NCBI GenBank assembly: GCA_945873855.1
Contig: CAMCEN010000002.1
Span: 98,140 to 162,139, forward strand
Direction: 5' to 3'
Length of the DNA: 64,000 nt
Origin: an uncultured Campylobacter sp.
Lineage (GTDB): Bacteria; Campylobacterota; Campylobacteria; Campylobacterales; Campylobacteraceae
Shown: positions 19,001 to 26,925 of the stretch, one piece after another
How positions within the stretch are numbered: position 1 is the first letter of the stretch
How the letters are laid out: every line of letters starts with the position of its first letter
Program-made: the position numbers and the translations under genes
Notes under the pieces: generated by a model
Databases searched by the model: none
Told to the model about the DNA's origin: nothing
Seen by the model: only the letters and a program-made list of their open reading frames with translations

Positions 19001-20178
19001 AAATACGATGAATACAGGCTCTCATCTTCTAAATCAAAGAAGTTTTTAGTAAGAAACTCATCTTCGCTGTATTTATAAAACTCCAAAGCAGCGTTTGAAC
19101 AAGATACTATTCTATCATCCTTAGCATTTACATAAATTATTATCAAATCACTGCTTTCAAACAAAAGCTTGTGTTCGTTTTTGTAAAAACCTAGGTCTTG
19201 TTCTAAGTTTTTGATATTATAAAAAATCCTAGATAAGCGGTCATAAAACTTTAAAAAATCGCTATTTTGCCCAAAGTCTTGGACGATAAATTTGCCTTTT
19301 TCAAAGTTTTTTAAGAAAACCTTAAATTGGCGCAGTGGCACAATAATGTAGTTTTTAATATAAAAAAACAACTCAGCCAAAATAAAAAACAAAAGAGCTA
19401 AACAAATAAATATTAAAATGCCAACTAATAAATATTTCTTAAAAATCTCAGATATTTTTACATCTGAAAACACAGCGATTTTTAGATTTGGTAGGTAATC
19501 TACTGTGTAATACACCCACGCATCCTTGCTTTTAAAGACGCTAAAATCAGCATGGGAGTTTTTCCAATCATCATCAAAACTAAGCTCGTCATAAATATTT
19601 AACCAAGCATTATCATTTACTCCATCATAGATAAAGCCATCTTTATCCACCATATAGCTATTTTTAGATCCATCAAGCACCAAGCGAGCTATTTTTTTGA
19701 TATTTAGTAGCATGATTGCGGTTTTATCACCAAGATTATAGGCTACTAGTTCGTAGACTTCGCTATCTTTGTTATCATCGTAGGCAAATTTATCTATTAG
19801 AATTTCACCACTATCTAACTTGCTTAGCAAGAAGTTTGGCTCTACTATATAATCATCATTTCTTGTATAGGAGTTTAGTATTTTATGATTTTTATCTAGC
19901 AAATAAACAGCATGCAAAAACTCATGATTTTCAAAAAGTATGCTAGATCTTTGCTCTAAAGTATCGCTAGCTAAACTTGCTTTTAGCTCGCGAAGTGCGC
20001 TATCTATGCTGCTTACTAGCAAGGTTGAGTAGTGCTCATTTTTTAGTTTTAGCTCGTTTTTTTCTTGGTTTATTGCCATATAAATTACTATCACAATAAA
20101 AAAGATAGTAAAAATAGAGCTAAGTACAAGAGTGCTATAAAATCTTTTTAGCAAGTTGTGTTCTATTATATTATTCAT
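16036..20178 (-). CDS. Membrane PAS-GGDEF protein with degenerate EAL domain
   Basis: A 1380-residue signalling protein. Order: transmembrane helix (about 13-34), periplasmic sensor region (about 40-245, Cache-like), second helix (about 248-275), several PAS domains (about 345-820; the last contains ILITDEQRNIIQVNSAF), a GGDEF diguanylate cyclase domain (DALTGLPNKRKF ~833, RLGGDEFVL ~922), then an EAL-like domain (from ~1026) and a helical tail. GGDEF is intact, so cyclic-di-GMP synthesis is likely. In the EAL part the usual ExLxR motif is replaced by FEVNINLK and the DDFGTG region by VDELDEKT, so phosphodiesterase activity is unlikely. It is probably co-transcribed with the HisZ-like gene. 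Confidence 0.88.
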   Translation of the reverse strand: MNNIIEHNLLKRFYSTLVLSSIFTIFFIVIVIYMAINQEKNELKLKNEHYSTLLVSSIDSALRELKASLASDTLEQRSSILFENHEFLHAVYLLDKNHKILNSYTRNDDYIVEPNFLLSKLDSGEILIDKFAYDDNKDSEVYELVAYNLGDKTAIMLLNIKKIARLVLDGSKNSYMVDKDGFIYDGVNDNAWLNIYDELSFDDDWKNSHADFSVFKSKDAWVYYTVDYLPNLKIAVFSDVKISEIFKKYLLVGILIFICLALLFFILAELFFYIKNYIIVPLRQFKVFLKNFEKGKFIVQDFGQNSDFLKFYDRLSRIFYNIKNLEQDLGFYKNEHKLLFESSDLIIIYVNAKDDRIVSCSNAALEFYKYSEDEFLTKNFFDLEDESLYSSYLADFTNSVDVVHVHKTRFGERRFVSISRGHMIKDLAAFHVYVINDLTNIIRLHSMIKDMVNIAQTGPCLILSLNKKLEVIGATQNIIDTLGYNREYIIQKTLRLSDIISDKGKLADLERHFNSHSDAVIDDVLQINRENGQKVWHIMRFEPLDDKKRASGDIWAYAYFRDVSSIYKELRALKSDLELQREQLQGSSLMAWQYDVETGLFDLPVSFFDLLGQDKLNTALTAKILPKYIEKNYVDLLIEEIEQAIKNHKHTIDIELKATSRLQVDVWLKFKGHFAKIKTKDEEEKEVVLGVLENISDKITEEARLNLLATIFDNSKESILITDEQRNIIQVNSAFTDTTGYSEAEVLGEHPTLLNSNRYNKDFFKNMWKSIEKTGSWKGEIYDIRKDGTEFPQILSVSAVRDRTGKITNYIGISTDITNLKQKENELEKIAYYDALTGLPNKRKFLKLLEENIEEATINNKKFALFFMDLDGFKAANDTYGHNCGDEVLKLVGNRLETIVHKKNDMISIMEHKGNIVSRLGGDEFVLIIKDFDDLNDVRKLANEIIDRIGRAFIIGNYNVYIGATIGITYYPQSNIVDTDILLEQADWAMYQAKLAGKNRYYEFNDTSAMIFKEYKDLLSRFETFDEENFIVIYQPIYDIARKKVSAFEVNINLKDTKTKLSASDLSNLLSQKYWFVDLNIWIIKSAYEAFRKDGLYDVNIYINIPISQLNSNAFYRKFKEFAKDKYLGNMRILVNDIFTMRNPANEVNEVVNRYKEFGIDFMVDELDEKTIELASELKVSNMRVTRAYTKGLLKELGIIDKLSDMLATCKAENKILCTKNVENAQIFKILSLIGFEFMTGDFIYPAVSGGELNKATLELSKKENIFTQLASSDSKSKESMMNLFKFLIFMSYELESILQLINDKNLKLFNKNEYENAFASLREAQDEDLAFVCDDANEIIKNTLKLKTTLKADENIDISAIKQQIINEQNRLINLISGE

Positions 20179-20403
20179 AATTTTGCCTAATTATTTAACT
20201 ATAAAAAATGCCTTAATTTTAGCAAAAAAATAATATTTTGTAGCTTAAATGCTTTATAAGTTAAAAGTGAATTTTTTAAATATTTATGGGAATTTTAAAA
20301 AAGGTTCTAGGGAATTCTAGAATTCCTTAGAGCTTAGGGAATTCTAGAATTCCCTAGAATTTTAGAATTCTAGAATTTCTTAGGGCTTAGGGAATTCTAG
20401 AAT
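20179..20403. repeat. Promoter region of the GGDEF gene and R1 cluster
   Basis: Next to the GGDEF gene start the minus strand has an AT-rich stretch with a TATAGT box, a plausible promoter. From 20305 onward the gap is R1 sequence: perfect copies at 20311-20326 and 20338-20353 and partial copies up to the stop of the ankyrin gene. No gene is visible. Confidence 0.8.
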
Positions 20404-20889
20404 TTATTTGCTAAATAATTTTAAAATCTTTGCGCTTATGCGTTTAAATAGTGATTTATTTGTGGTTTTTTCTAGCAAATACTGCGCGATATCACTGCGC
20501 TTAAACATAAGAGCAAAGCTATAAGGCGTTAAGCCCATGCCGTTATTTGCATCAATATCAGCTCCATTTTCTACTAGCAGTTTTACCATCTCAAAATTAC
20601 CCTTAAAGCACGCGCCAGCAAGCGGAGTTTGTCCTCTGTCATTTCGCTCATCCACATTTGCACCATGATTTATCAGCATTTGCGTGGTCTTAAAAGCACC
20701 ATTGTAGCTAGCAAGCATTAGCAGAGTATTGCCTTTGTGGTTTTTTAGATTTACAGGCAGACCTGCGTTTATCATTTTTTCAAGTTCTTCGCACTCATCA
20801 GATCTTGCCATATTAAAAGCCATTTGGCAAAGCTCTTCGTAGCGTTTTTCTTCTTCTTTTGTGATTTTGTTATTTATTTCTTCATTCAT
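20404..20889 (-). CDS. Ankyrin-repeat protein near katA
   Basis: A 161-residue cytoplasmic protein from the ATG that follows the upstream tiny gene by 10 bases; a longer frame starting at 20928 would overlap that gene. Three ankyrin repeats are visible: KGNTLLMLASYNGAFKTTQM, RGQTPLAGACFKGNFEMVKL and MGLTPYSFALMFKRSDIAQY. In C. jejuni an ankyrin protein encoded directly after katA (Cj1386) supports heme loading of catalase. Here the same pair is separated by two tiny membrane-protein genes. The shared job is inferred from this context. Confidence 0.85.
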   Translation of the reverse strand: MNEEINNKITKEEEKRYEELCQMAFNMARSDECEELEKMINAGLPVNLKNHKGNTLLMLASYNGAFKTTQMLINHGANVDERNDRGQTPLAGACFKGNFEMVKLLVENGADIDANNGMGLTPYSFALMFKRSDIAQYLLEKTTNKSLFKRISAKILKLFSK

Positions 20890-20899
20890 TTTTGCTCTT

Positions 20900-20995
20900 T
20901 TATGCTGTTTTTGTCTTTTTTGTGTCAATTTTCATTATAGCCACAAACACCCCAAAAAGTAGCAACATACTAAACATTAAAAACACAAATTCCAT
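20900..20995 (-). CDS. Tiny single-span membrane protein, 31 residues, ends KKTKTA
   Basis: Starts MEFVFLMFSM, has one hydrophobic segment (about residues 3-21), and ends IDTKKTKTA. The ATG directly follows the TAG of the 66-residue gene upstream, so the two are translationally coupled. The same size, topology and end (KKxxKTA) occur in the tiny genes at 25507-25614 and 46434-46562, the second of which also follows a homologue of the 66-residue gene. This repeated arrangement is the main evidence that the short frame is real. Function unknown. Confidence 0.7.
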   Translation of the reverse strand: MEFVFLMFSMLLLFGVFVAIMKIDTKKTKTA

Positions 20996-21196
20996 CTATC
21001 TTTCCTCCAAAACATAAATTCTAGCTATAATAAACAAGAGTATAGAGATAAAAATCTCACCTACTACGCCCAAAATAATCTTAGTCACGCTAAGTGTTTC
21101 AAAATTTGTGAAAATATACGCTATAGCACCTATCCACGCTACCAAAAAAGTATTAAAAACATTTTTACAAAGTTCTAATTTTCTTGTTTCGTTCAT
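20996..21196 (-). CDS. Small two-span membrane protein, 66 residues
   Basis: MNETRKLELC then two hydrophobic helices (about 15-33 and 38-58) and a charged end VLEER. It aligns with the 60-residue protein at 46255-46437: FN and IA match ungapped in the first helix, and VGxIFxS...I..RI in the second. It is the upstream half of a two-gene module whose other half is the 31-residue gene. It lies between katA and the ankyrin gene, about 120 bases downstream of katA's ... reading direction start of the group. I recognise no named family; a small membrane-complex subunit is a guess. Confidence 0.75.
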   Translation of the reverse strand: MNETRKLELCKNVFNTFLVAWIGAIAYIFTNFETLSVTKIILGVVGEIFISILLFIIARIYVLEER

Positions 21197-21315
21197 TTTT
21201 TGCCTTTTTTGAGATTATAGCAGATTTGAGTCAATAAAAGGGGAAATTTATAAAATTTGGAATTCCAAAGCTGGAATTCCAAAGCCTAAGGAATTACGCA
21301 ACTCCTTAGAAAAAA

Positions 21316-22740
21316 TTATTTTTTAAGCGCTTTGCGAACACCCTCGGCATACTCTGGGCTAATTTGCTCAAATAGTCCAAGTGCTCTATCAATTATTTTT
21401 TGCTCTACGCCGTCCATGCTCTCAGCGATGTTTGAGTATAGTCTTTCTTTCTCATCGCTTGGCAAGATTTTATATAGATCGATTGCACCCATGAAATCAT
21501 TATCATGTTGATCGTATTTATCAGCTGCACCCTCAATTGCCAAAGCTGGCTCAAGGTATTTTTTATCCTCAGTAGGTCCATTATAACTATTTGGCTCGTA
21601 GTATACACCGCTTTCTACATTGTAGCTGCCATTATTCATGCTACCACCACGGTAAGAGTTATTTACCTCTACAATTGGTTTATTGACTGGCAATTGTTGA
21701 TAATGCACGCCTAGGCGGTAGCGTTGTGCGTCTGGGTAGCTAAAAGTTCTAGCTTGTAGCATTCTATCAGGGCTTATGCCGATACCTGGGACTATATTAC
21801 TTGGGCTAAATGCTGCTTGCTCTACTTCGTTAAAGTAGTTTTCAGGGTTTTTATTTAAGGTCATCACACCAACTTGAATTAGTGGATAGTCTTTGTGTGG
21901 CCATACTTTTGTTAGATCAAATGGATTAAATGGACACGCTTTTGCTTGTGCTTCTGTCATGATTTGAATTTTAAAATCCCATTTTGGATAATCGCCTTTT
22001 TCAATGCTCTCATATAGATCTCTTTGGTGGCTCTCACGGCATTTACCGATAAGCTCAGCAGCTTCTTTGTTTGTTAGGTTTTTGATACCTTGGCGAGTTT
22101 TGAAGTGGAACTTAACCCAAAATCTCTCACCTTTATCATTTATAAGACTATAAGTGTGAGAGCCAAAGCCGTGCATATGGCGGTAGCTAGCTGGAATTCC
22201 ACGATCACTCATTAGAATCATTACTTGATGCATTGTCTCAGGATTTAGGCTCCAAAAATCCCACGCTGCGTTGTTTGAGCGAAGGTTTGTGCGAGGGTCA
22301 CGCTTTTGGCTATGGATGAAATCAGGGAATTTAAATCCATCACGGATAAAGAAAGTTGGAGTGTTATTTCCAACTAAATCCCAGTTTCCTTCTTTTGTGT
22401 AAAACTTAAGGGCAAAGCCACGAACATCACGCTCAGCGTCCGCTGCGCCAGCCTCGCCTGCTACTGTTGAGAAGCGGATGAAAAGTTTAGTTTTCTCGCC
22501 TTTTTTAAATAGACTTGCTTTTGTGTATTTGCTGATGTCTTCTGTGATTTCTAGCTCGCCGTATGCGCCAGAGCCTTTTGCGTGAACTGTGCGCTCTGGA
22601 ATTCTTTCTCTGTTTTGAAATGCTAGTTTTTCAAGTAGCATGTAGTCTTGAAGCAATACTGGACCTCTAGGGCCTGCTGTAAGGCTGTTTTGATTGTCGC
22701 CGATTGGATTGCCGCTTGCTGTGTTTAAGATTTTACTCAT
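21316..22740 (-). CDS. katA: Catalase (monofunctional, small-subunit heme type)
   Basis: A 474-residue catalase that splits hydrogen peroxide in the cytoplasm. The distal histidine is in [13 protein letters not shown], the distal asparagine in [13 protein letters not shown], and the proximal heme tyrosine in [16 protein letters not shown]. Length fits the clade-3 enzymes, which bind NADPH. AAGGAGAAC precedes the ATG. An upstream AT-rich operator-like region is described separately. The downstream ankyrin gene supports a catalase maturation cluster. Two overlapping open frames on each strand are shadows. Confidence 0.98.
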   Translation of the reverse strand: MSKILNTASGNPIGDNQNSLTAGPRGPVLLQDYMLLEKLAFQNRERIPERTVHAKGSGAYGELEITEDISKYTKASLFKKGEKTKLFIRFSTVAGEAGAADAERDVRGFALKFYTKEGNWDLVGNNTPTFFIRDGFKFPDFIHSQKRDPRTNLRSNNAAWDFWSLNPETMHQVMILMSDRGIPASYRHMHGFGSHTYSLINDKGERFWVKFHFKTRQGIKNLTNKEAAELIGKCRESHQRDLYESIEKGDYPKWDFKIQIMTEAQAKACPFNPFDLTKVWPHKDYPLIQVGVMTLNKNPENYFNEVEQAAFSPSNIVPGIGISPDRMLQARTFSYPDAQRYRLGVHYQQLPVNKPIVEVNNSYRGGSMNNGSYNVESGVYYEPNSYNGPTEDKKYLEPALAIEGAADKYDQHDNDFMGAIDLYKILPSDEKERLYSNIAESMDGVEQKIIDRALGLFEQISPEYAEGVRKALKK

Positions 22741-22764
22741 CTTGTTCTCCTTTAAATTTGATTT

Positions 22765-22845
22765 GCGAAATTATACTAAGCTTTTATAAAATATTTTCTA
22801 AATAATAATTTTTATTGATAACAATTTATGCTTATCTAAATGTTT
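22765..22845 (-). promoter_or_regulatory. katA promoter with an AT-rich Fur/PerR-like region
   Basis: On the minus strand a TATAAT box reads from 22775 to 22770, about 30 bases before the katA ATG. Upstream of it (22781-22840) is an almost pure A/T tract with AATAATAATT and a GATAA ... TTATC inverted pair, resembling the A/T-rich operators bound by Fur-family regulators. In C. jejuni PerR represses katA. The box is visible; PerR control is inferred from the family. Confidence 0.5.
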
Positions 22846-22850
22846 TTAAA

Positions 22851-23075
22851 ATTCCGTCATTGCGAGCGAAGCGAAGCAATCTCTATAAAAATCCCCGCCT
22901 TGCGTGTTCTGTGTTATCCCCAGCTTGAGCTGAGGATCTCTATACGGAATTTTAGAATTCTCTAGCACTGAGATCACCCGGTCAAGCCGGGTGATGACAC
23001 AGACTTGGGAATTCTAGAATTCCTAGGGAATTCTAGAATTTATTCTAGGGAATTCTAGATTTTTGCTAGGGAATT
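22851..23075. repeat. Repeat field upstream of katA: R2, two R3 alleles and R1
   Basis: R2 at 22855-22883, a decayed R3 at 22912-22940 (stem CCCCAGC / GCTGAGG), and an inverted R3 at 22970-22999 with a different stem (ATCACCCGG / CCGGGTGAT). Then four R1 copies or partial copies from 23007 to 23085, the last running into the stop of the pseudouridine synthase gene. No gene is supported. Confidence 0.9.
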
Positions 23076-24026
23076 CTAGAATTCCTTAGCTGAGAAAATC
23101 TCATAATGCTGCCCTCTAAAATCAAAAACCAAGCCCTTTGCGTGTAGCATTAGCCTTTTTGCGCCTGTTTTTGCCACTCGCTCAGGCTCACTCATTTTAT
23201 TATCTAGAATTCTCTCTATATCGCTTTTTTCTAGATTATAAAGTGGATCGCCTAAGATTGCGTGTCCCACGCTGTGTAAATGCAGCCTGATTTGATGCTG
23301 TCTGCCAGTAAGCGGATAGCACTCTACAAGCGTGGAGTTTTCTAGGAATTCTAGAATTCTTAGCAAAGTAACAGCCCTTTTGCCTTTTGGATTTATCTCC
23401 ATTTTTTGCTTTGTATGCCCAGCTAGAGGCCCAAGGCTCATACTTTTATCGATCACAAAGCCATTAAAATCACTTAGGAATTCTAGTTTGCCAAAAAACT
23501 CGTCAAAACTCTCGGCGCAAAACTGCCTTAGCCCTGTACTGCGCAGATCCCCACGCACAAGAGCAAGATAGCTTTTTAGCACTTTTCGCTCTTCAAAAAG
23601 TGCTTTTAGCTCTTTTGCCGAGTTTTTGCTCTTTGCTACAAGCAAAAGCCCGCTAGTCTCAGCGTCTAGGCGGTGCGCCACGCAAGCCTCCCGCCCATAT
23701 AAATGCCAAATCTCATCATACATATTATAAGGGCTATTTCTGCCATTTGGGTGCGAACAAATGCCGCTGGGCTTCTCAAACACGGCAAAATCATCTGTCT
23801 CAAAAACTGGCTTTAAACCTTTGGGATAGCAAATATAATCAATCATAAAAAGCTCGCCGCTAAAAAGCTCATTTTTTGCCAAAGTGCGAGCGCTGCTATC
23901 CAAAATTCGCCCTTTATCGCAGAGATTTTGCGCTTTTTTCATGCTAAAACCAAGGCGGTTTAATGCGCTAAATACTCGCTCGTTTTTGGCAAAGCCGATT
24001 TTTACAAGTTCGTAGCCCAAATTCAT
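23076..24026 (-). CDS. RluA-family RNA pseudouridine synthase
   Basis: A 316-residue enzyme that isomerises uridine in rRNA or tRNA. The catalytic aspartate is in AHRLDAETSGLLLVAKS, and LTGRQHQIRLHLHSVGH is the second family block. Residues about 15-60 form an S4-like RNA-binding domain. A perfect-length R1-like repeat (23341-23358) lies inside the gene, read in-frame as RILEFLEN, just before the LVECYPLTGRQHQ strand. It is divergent from purB, as the homologous pair is in C. jejuni. The exact target base is unknown. Confidence 0.85.
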   Translation of the reverse strand: MNLGYELVKIGFAKNERVFSALNRLGFSMKKAQNLCDKGRILDSSARTLAKNELFSGELFMIDYICYPKGLKPVFETDDFAVFEKPSGICSHPNGRNSPYNMYDEIWHLYGREACVAHRLDAETSGLLLVAKSKNSAKELKALFEERKVLKSYLALVRGDLRSTGLRQFCAESFDEFFGKLEFLSDFNGFVIDKSMSLGPLAGHTKQKMEINPKGKRAVTLLRILEFLENSTLVECYPLTGRQHQIRLHLHSVGHAILGDPLYNLEKSDIERILDNKMSEPERVAKTGAKRLMLHAKGLVFDFRGQHYEIFSAKEF

Positions 24027-24058
24027 CCTTTAAAAGTAAAATTAAAGCGTGATTTTAA

Positions 24059-24064
24059 TATAAT
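24059..24064 (+). promoter_or_regulatory. Probable -10 box of purB
   Basis: TATAAT on the + strand 41 bases before the purB ATG, in the 79-base gap between the divergent pseudouridine synthase and purB genes. T-rich sequence lies upstream, as usual for Campylobacter sigma-70 promoters, which lack a clear -35 box. Confidence 0.6.
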
Positions 24065-24105
24065 TTTAGCTAAATTTTAAAAAACTCAGCACAAAAGGGG
24101 CAAAA

Positions 24106-25434
24106 ATGGTAGAAAGATACGCAAGAGAAGCTATGAAAAGCAAGTGGAGCATTCAGGCAAAATACGATGCTTGGCTAAAGGTAGAGCTAGCAGCCGTTAG
24201 AGCGTGGAATAAGCTAGGGCTTATCACGGACGCGGACTGCGAGAAAATCCAAAAAAACGCTAAGTTTGACATAGCACGCATTGATGAGATAGAAAAGACC
24301 ACAAAGCACGATGTGATCGCTTTTTTAACAAGCGTGAGCGAGAGCTTAGGGGATGAGAGCCGTTTTGTTCACTATGGCATGACTAGCAGCGATTGTATAG
24401 ACACCGCCGCCGCACTACAAATAAAAGAAAGCTTGGAGCTAATTTTAGCTGACATTAACGAGTTTTTAAAAGCCCTAAAAGAAAGGGCAATGGAGCATAA
24501 AAACACGCTCATGGTGGGCCGCAGCCACGGAATCCACGGAGAGCCGATAACCTTTGGGCTTGTAATTGCTATCTGGCATGATGAGATAAAAAGAGCAAAA
24601 GAGCTGCTAGAACACGCCAAAAAGATAATCAGTGTAGGCGCAATCAGTGGAGCGATGGGAAACTTCGCTCACGCACCATTAGAGCTTGAAGAGCTAGTCT
24701 GTGCTGAGCTTGGGCTAGGCTGCGCCCCAGCCTCAAATCAAGTAATCCAAAGAGACCGCTACGCTCAGGTAATGAGCGCTCTAGCCATCCTAGCTAGTAG
24801 CTGCGAGAAAATCGCTGTGGCTGTGCGCCACTATCAGCGCACCGAAGTTTACGAGGCTGAGGAGTATTTTAGCCCAGGGCAAAAGGGCTCATCAGCTATG
24901 CCTCACAAACGAAATCCAGTTCTAAGCGAAAATATAACAGGGCTTTGCCGTATGATACGAAGCTATGCTACGCCAGCGTTAGAAAATGTCGCTTTGTGGC
25001 ACGAAAGGGATATCAGCCATAGCTCAGTGGAGCGTTTTATCCTGCCTGATGCTTTTATCACCGCTGATTTCATGCTTGGGCGTATTACAGGGCTAATTAA
25101 AAACCTAGTCGTATATCCTGAAAATATGATGAAAAATCTAAATTTAACCGGTGGGCTAGTGTTTTCTCAGCGTGTGCTTTTGGAGCTGCCTAAGCGTGAG
25201 ATAAGCCGTGAAGATGCCTATAAAATCGTCCAAAGAAACGCTATGAAGGTCTGGGCTGATTTGCAGCAAGGCAAAAGTGCTTTAAATGACAAGGGCGAGA
25301 GCTTGTTTTTACAAAACCTGCTTGGCGATGAAGATTTGCGCTCTAAGCTTAGAGAAAATGAGATTAGAGCGTGTTTTGACTACTCTTACTATACCAAAAA
25401 TGTAGATAAAATCTTTGCTAGGGTGTTTTGCTAG
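24106..25434 (+). CDS. purB: Adenylosuccinate lyase
   Basis: A 442-residue enzyme that releases fumarate in two steps of purine synthesis (SAICAR to AICAR and adenylosuccinate to AMP). The fumarase/aspartase-superfamily signature GSSAMPHKRNPVLSEN is present, with HYGMTSSDCIDTA and GRSHGIHGEPITFG for substrate binding. Full length. AAAGGGGCAAAA lies before the ATG. A strong hairpin follows the stop. Confidence 0.97.
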   Translation: MVERYAREAMKSKWSIQAKYDAWLKVELAAVRAWNKLGLITDADCEKIQKNAKFDIARIDEIEKTTKHDVIAFLTSVSESLGDESRFVHYGMTSSDCIDTAAALQIKESLELILADINEFLKALKERAMEHKNTLMVGRSHGIHGEPITFGLVIAIWHDEIKRAKELLEHAKKIISVGAISGAMGNFAHAPLELEELVCAELGLGCAPASNQVIQRDRYAQVMSALAILASSCEKIAVAVRHYQRTEVYEAEEYFSPGQKGSSAMPHKRNPVLSENITGLCRMIRSYATPALENVALWHERDISHSSVERFILPDAFITADFMLGRITGLIKNLVVYPENMMKNLNLTGGLVFSQRVLLELPKREISREDAYKIVQRNAMKVWADLQQGKSALNDKGESLFLQNLLGDEDLRSKLRENEIRACFDYSYYTKNVDKIFARVFC

Positions 25435-25445
25435 GCGCTTTTTAC

Positions 25446-25494
25446 TGCTGCGGCTGTGGGTGAAGATGCGTTTATTTTCAAGCCCACAGCAGCA
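25446..25494. terminator. GC-rich hairpin between convergent purB and a tiny gene
   Basis: CTGTGGG (25454-25460) pairs with CCCACAG (25483-25489), extended by TGCTG with CAGCA across a CGG bulge; the loop is 22 bases. It separates two genes that point at each other, the classic place for a bidirectional terminator, but no clear U-run follows on either strand. It could alternatively be part of a small RNA. Confidence 0.4.
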
Positions 25495-25506
25495 AAAGCA
25501 CTAAAC

Positions 25507-25614
25507 TCAAGCTGTTTTTATATCTTTTTTTTCTAAATTATCATAATACTTAAAAGCAAACGCCAAAATACCAGCAGCAAAAAACAACACGCCTAAAAGC
25601 ACAAATCCACTCAT
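25507..25614 (-). CDS. Tiny single-span membrane protein, 35 residues, ends KKDIKTA
   Basis: Starts MSGFVLLGVLFFAAG, with one hydrophobic helix (about 3-22) followed by KYYDNLEKKDIKTA. AAGGAT lies 6 bases before the ATG. The C-terminal KKDIKTA nearly equals the KKDLKTAH end of the 42-residue protein at 46434-46562 and resembles the KKTKTA end at 20900-20995. Unlike those two it has no small two-span partner upstream; the 140 bases before it hold only repeats and the promoter of the next gene. Function unknown. Confidence 0.7.
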   Translation of the reverse strand: MSGFVLLGVLFFAAGILAFAFKYYDNLEKKDIKTA

Positions 25615-25697
25615 TTTTATCCTTTGAGAAAATTATAGCAGTTTTGGATAAAATTTTGGCGCAAAATAAAAAATTCACAGCTAATTCTAGAATTCCC

Positions 25698-25728
25698 TAA
25701 ACTTTATTTTTTTTTGCCGATATATAAT
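25698..25728 (+). promoter_or_regulatory. Sigma-28 (FliA)-like promoter for the 330-residue gene
   Basis: TAAACTTT (25698-25705), a 10-base gap, then GCCGATAT (25716-25723). The flagellar sigma-28 consensus of enteric bacteria is TAAAGTTT-N11-GCCGATAA, and Campylobacter flaA-type promoters share the CGATAT core. A TATAAT overlaps at 25723-25728, so a sigma-70 promoter is an alternative. The ATG lies 27 bases downstream of the TATAAT. Confidence 0.5.
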
Positions 25729-25754
25729 CTAGAATTTGCTAAAAAGACTAGAAA

Positions 25755-26747
25755 ATGGCAGAACTAGGATACTACAACTACTACAATGTAAAAGGCAGGC
25801 TAAATGTAGACAAGCCCCTTGATACCTACGCTAAGCGCATGGAGCTGCGAAATGGCGATGAGCTAAACGCTAATAGCACCGACCCAAGCAAAGGCATAGA
25901 AGGGCAAATCCGCAAATTACAAGAGCATTTAAACGACACAGCCGCCGCAAACCGCGCGATATATAAGGACAAAGAAAGCTTAAAGCTTGGATTAAAGAAA
26001 AAATACTTTGGCGATGAGTATAACGCTGTAACTTTCAAATGGCGTTGGGACGAACATAAAGAGCTTTTTGCTATGTATGAAAACGAGCTTAGCATGAGTA
26101 TGTTTGGGAAGATCTCAAACCTAGCTGACCCACGCATAGTCCAAGGTGGCGAGAGCTTTGAAGAGGAAGAAAATCGCCTAAATAAAGAGCGCCAAAGTGC
26201 TATCTCAGCGCAGTTTGGCAAACTTCTAGCAAATAACGGCGTAGAAAATAACGGCGCTTTGCTAATAGACTTTGATATTTATGAAATGAAAGCGGTGGTA
26301 AGTGGCAGCGAAAATAGCGATAATAACGGCAAAATAGCTAGCCTTTTAAACGAGCTTGGTGGTGGCAAAAACGCAAGGCAGCTATTTTATTTTGCGCTAA
26401 AAAATAATGGAGTTTTAAGCTATGAGAGCCAGCAAGAAAGCCTACATAAATGGCGAGCTGTGAGTAATTTTGCTGATTTTACTGGGCTTGATTTAAGGGA
26501 TTTTAGCCTTAAAAATGGCGAGTTTGTAGGTAAGGACGGCACAAAAGCACTTGATTTGCTTAAAGTTGGCGTAGCAAATAGCTCTACGCCAGCTGATTTT
26601 AAAGGCGTGGCGTATGAATACGCAAAGGGCTTTATAGATGAAATGGCAAGCCTTGGCGGACTTGAAAAAGTACCAGATCTAAAAGTATCTATCGCCTATG
26701 ATAAAGAAAGCGGCTTTTACGCTCCAAAGAGCGATTTTTACGCTTAA
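25755..26747 (+). CDS. Uncharacterised 330-residue protein, possibly flagellum co-regulated
   Basis: Begins MAELGYYNYYNVKGRLNV, has no signal peptide or membrane segment, and looks soluble and mainly helical with many N, G and K residues. I recognise no catalytic motif. It is a single gene with a weak ribosome-binding site, preceded by a sigma-28-like promoter. In C. jejuni several non-flagellar proteins (the Fed proteins, CiaI) are made under FliA control and some are exported through the flagellar system; this gene may belong to that type, which is inference from the promoter alone. It could also simply be a lineage-specific protein. Confidence 0.65.
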   Translation: MAELGYYNYYNVKGRLNVDKPLDTYAKRMELRNGDELNANSTDPSKGIEGQIRKLQEHLNDTAAANRAIYKDKESLKLGLKKKYFGDEYNAVTFKWRWDEHKELFAMYENELSMSMFGKISNLADPRIVQGGESFEEEENRLNKERQSAISAQFGKLLANNGVENNGALLIDFDIYEMKAVVSGSENSDNNGKIASLLNELGGGKNARQLFYFALKNNGVLSYESQQESLHKWRAVSNFADFTGLDLRDFSLKNGEFVGKDGTKALDLLKVGVANSSTPADFKGVAYEYAKGFIDEMASLGGLEKVPDLKVSIAYDKESGFYAPKSDFYA

Positions 26748-26925
26748 ACGCTAGGGAATTCTAGAATTCCCTAAGTAAATTCTAGAATTCCTAAATAAAA
26801 AATACCCCCTAACCCATAAAAAAATCTAGAATTCCCTAGAATTTACTTTTAAAAAAATCTATTATTTTAAGGCTGGTTTGAACAATTCTTGCTAAAATTG
26901 CCAAAATTTTTTTCAAAGAAAAGTT
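26748..26925. repeat. R1 and R4 repeats and the promoter of the Fe-S gene
   Basis: A perfect R1 starts at about 26756, followed by partial R1 copies and one R4 (CCCCCTAACCC, about 26806). Near the next gene a TAAAAT box (26893-26898) lies 28 bases before the ATG, a likely -10 element, and AGAAAAG provides a weak ribosome-binding site. Confidence 0.8.
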
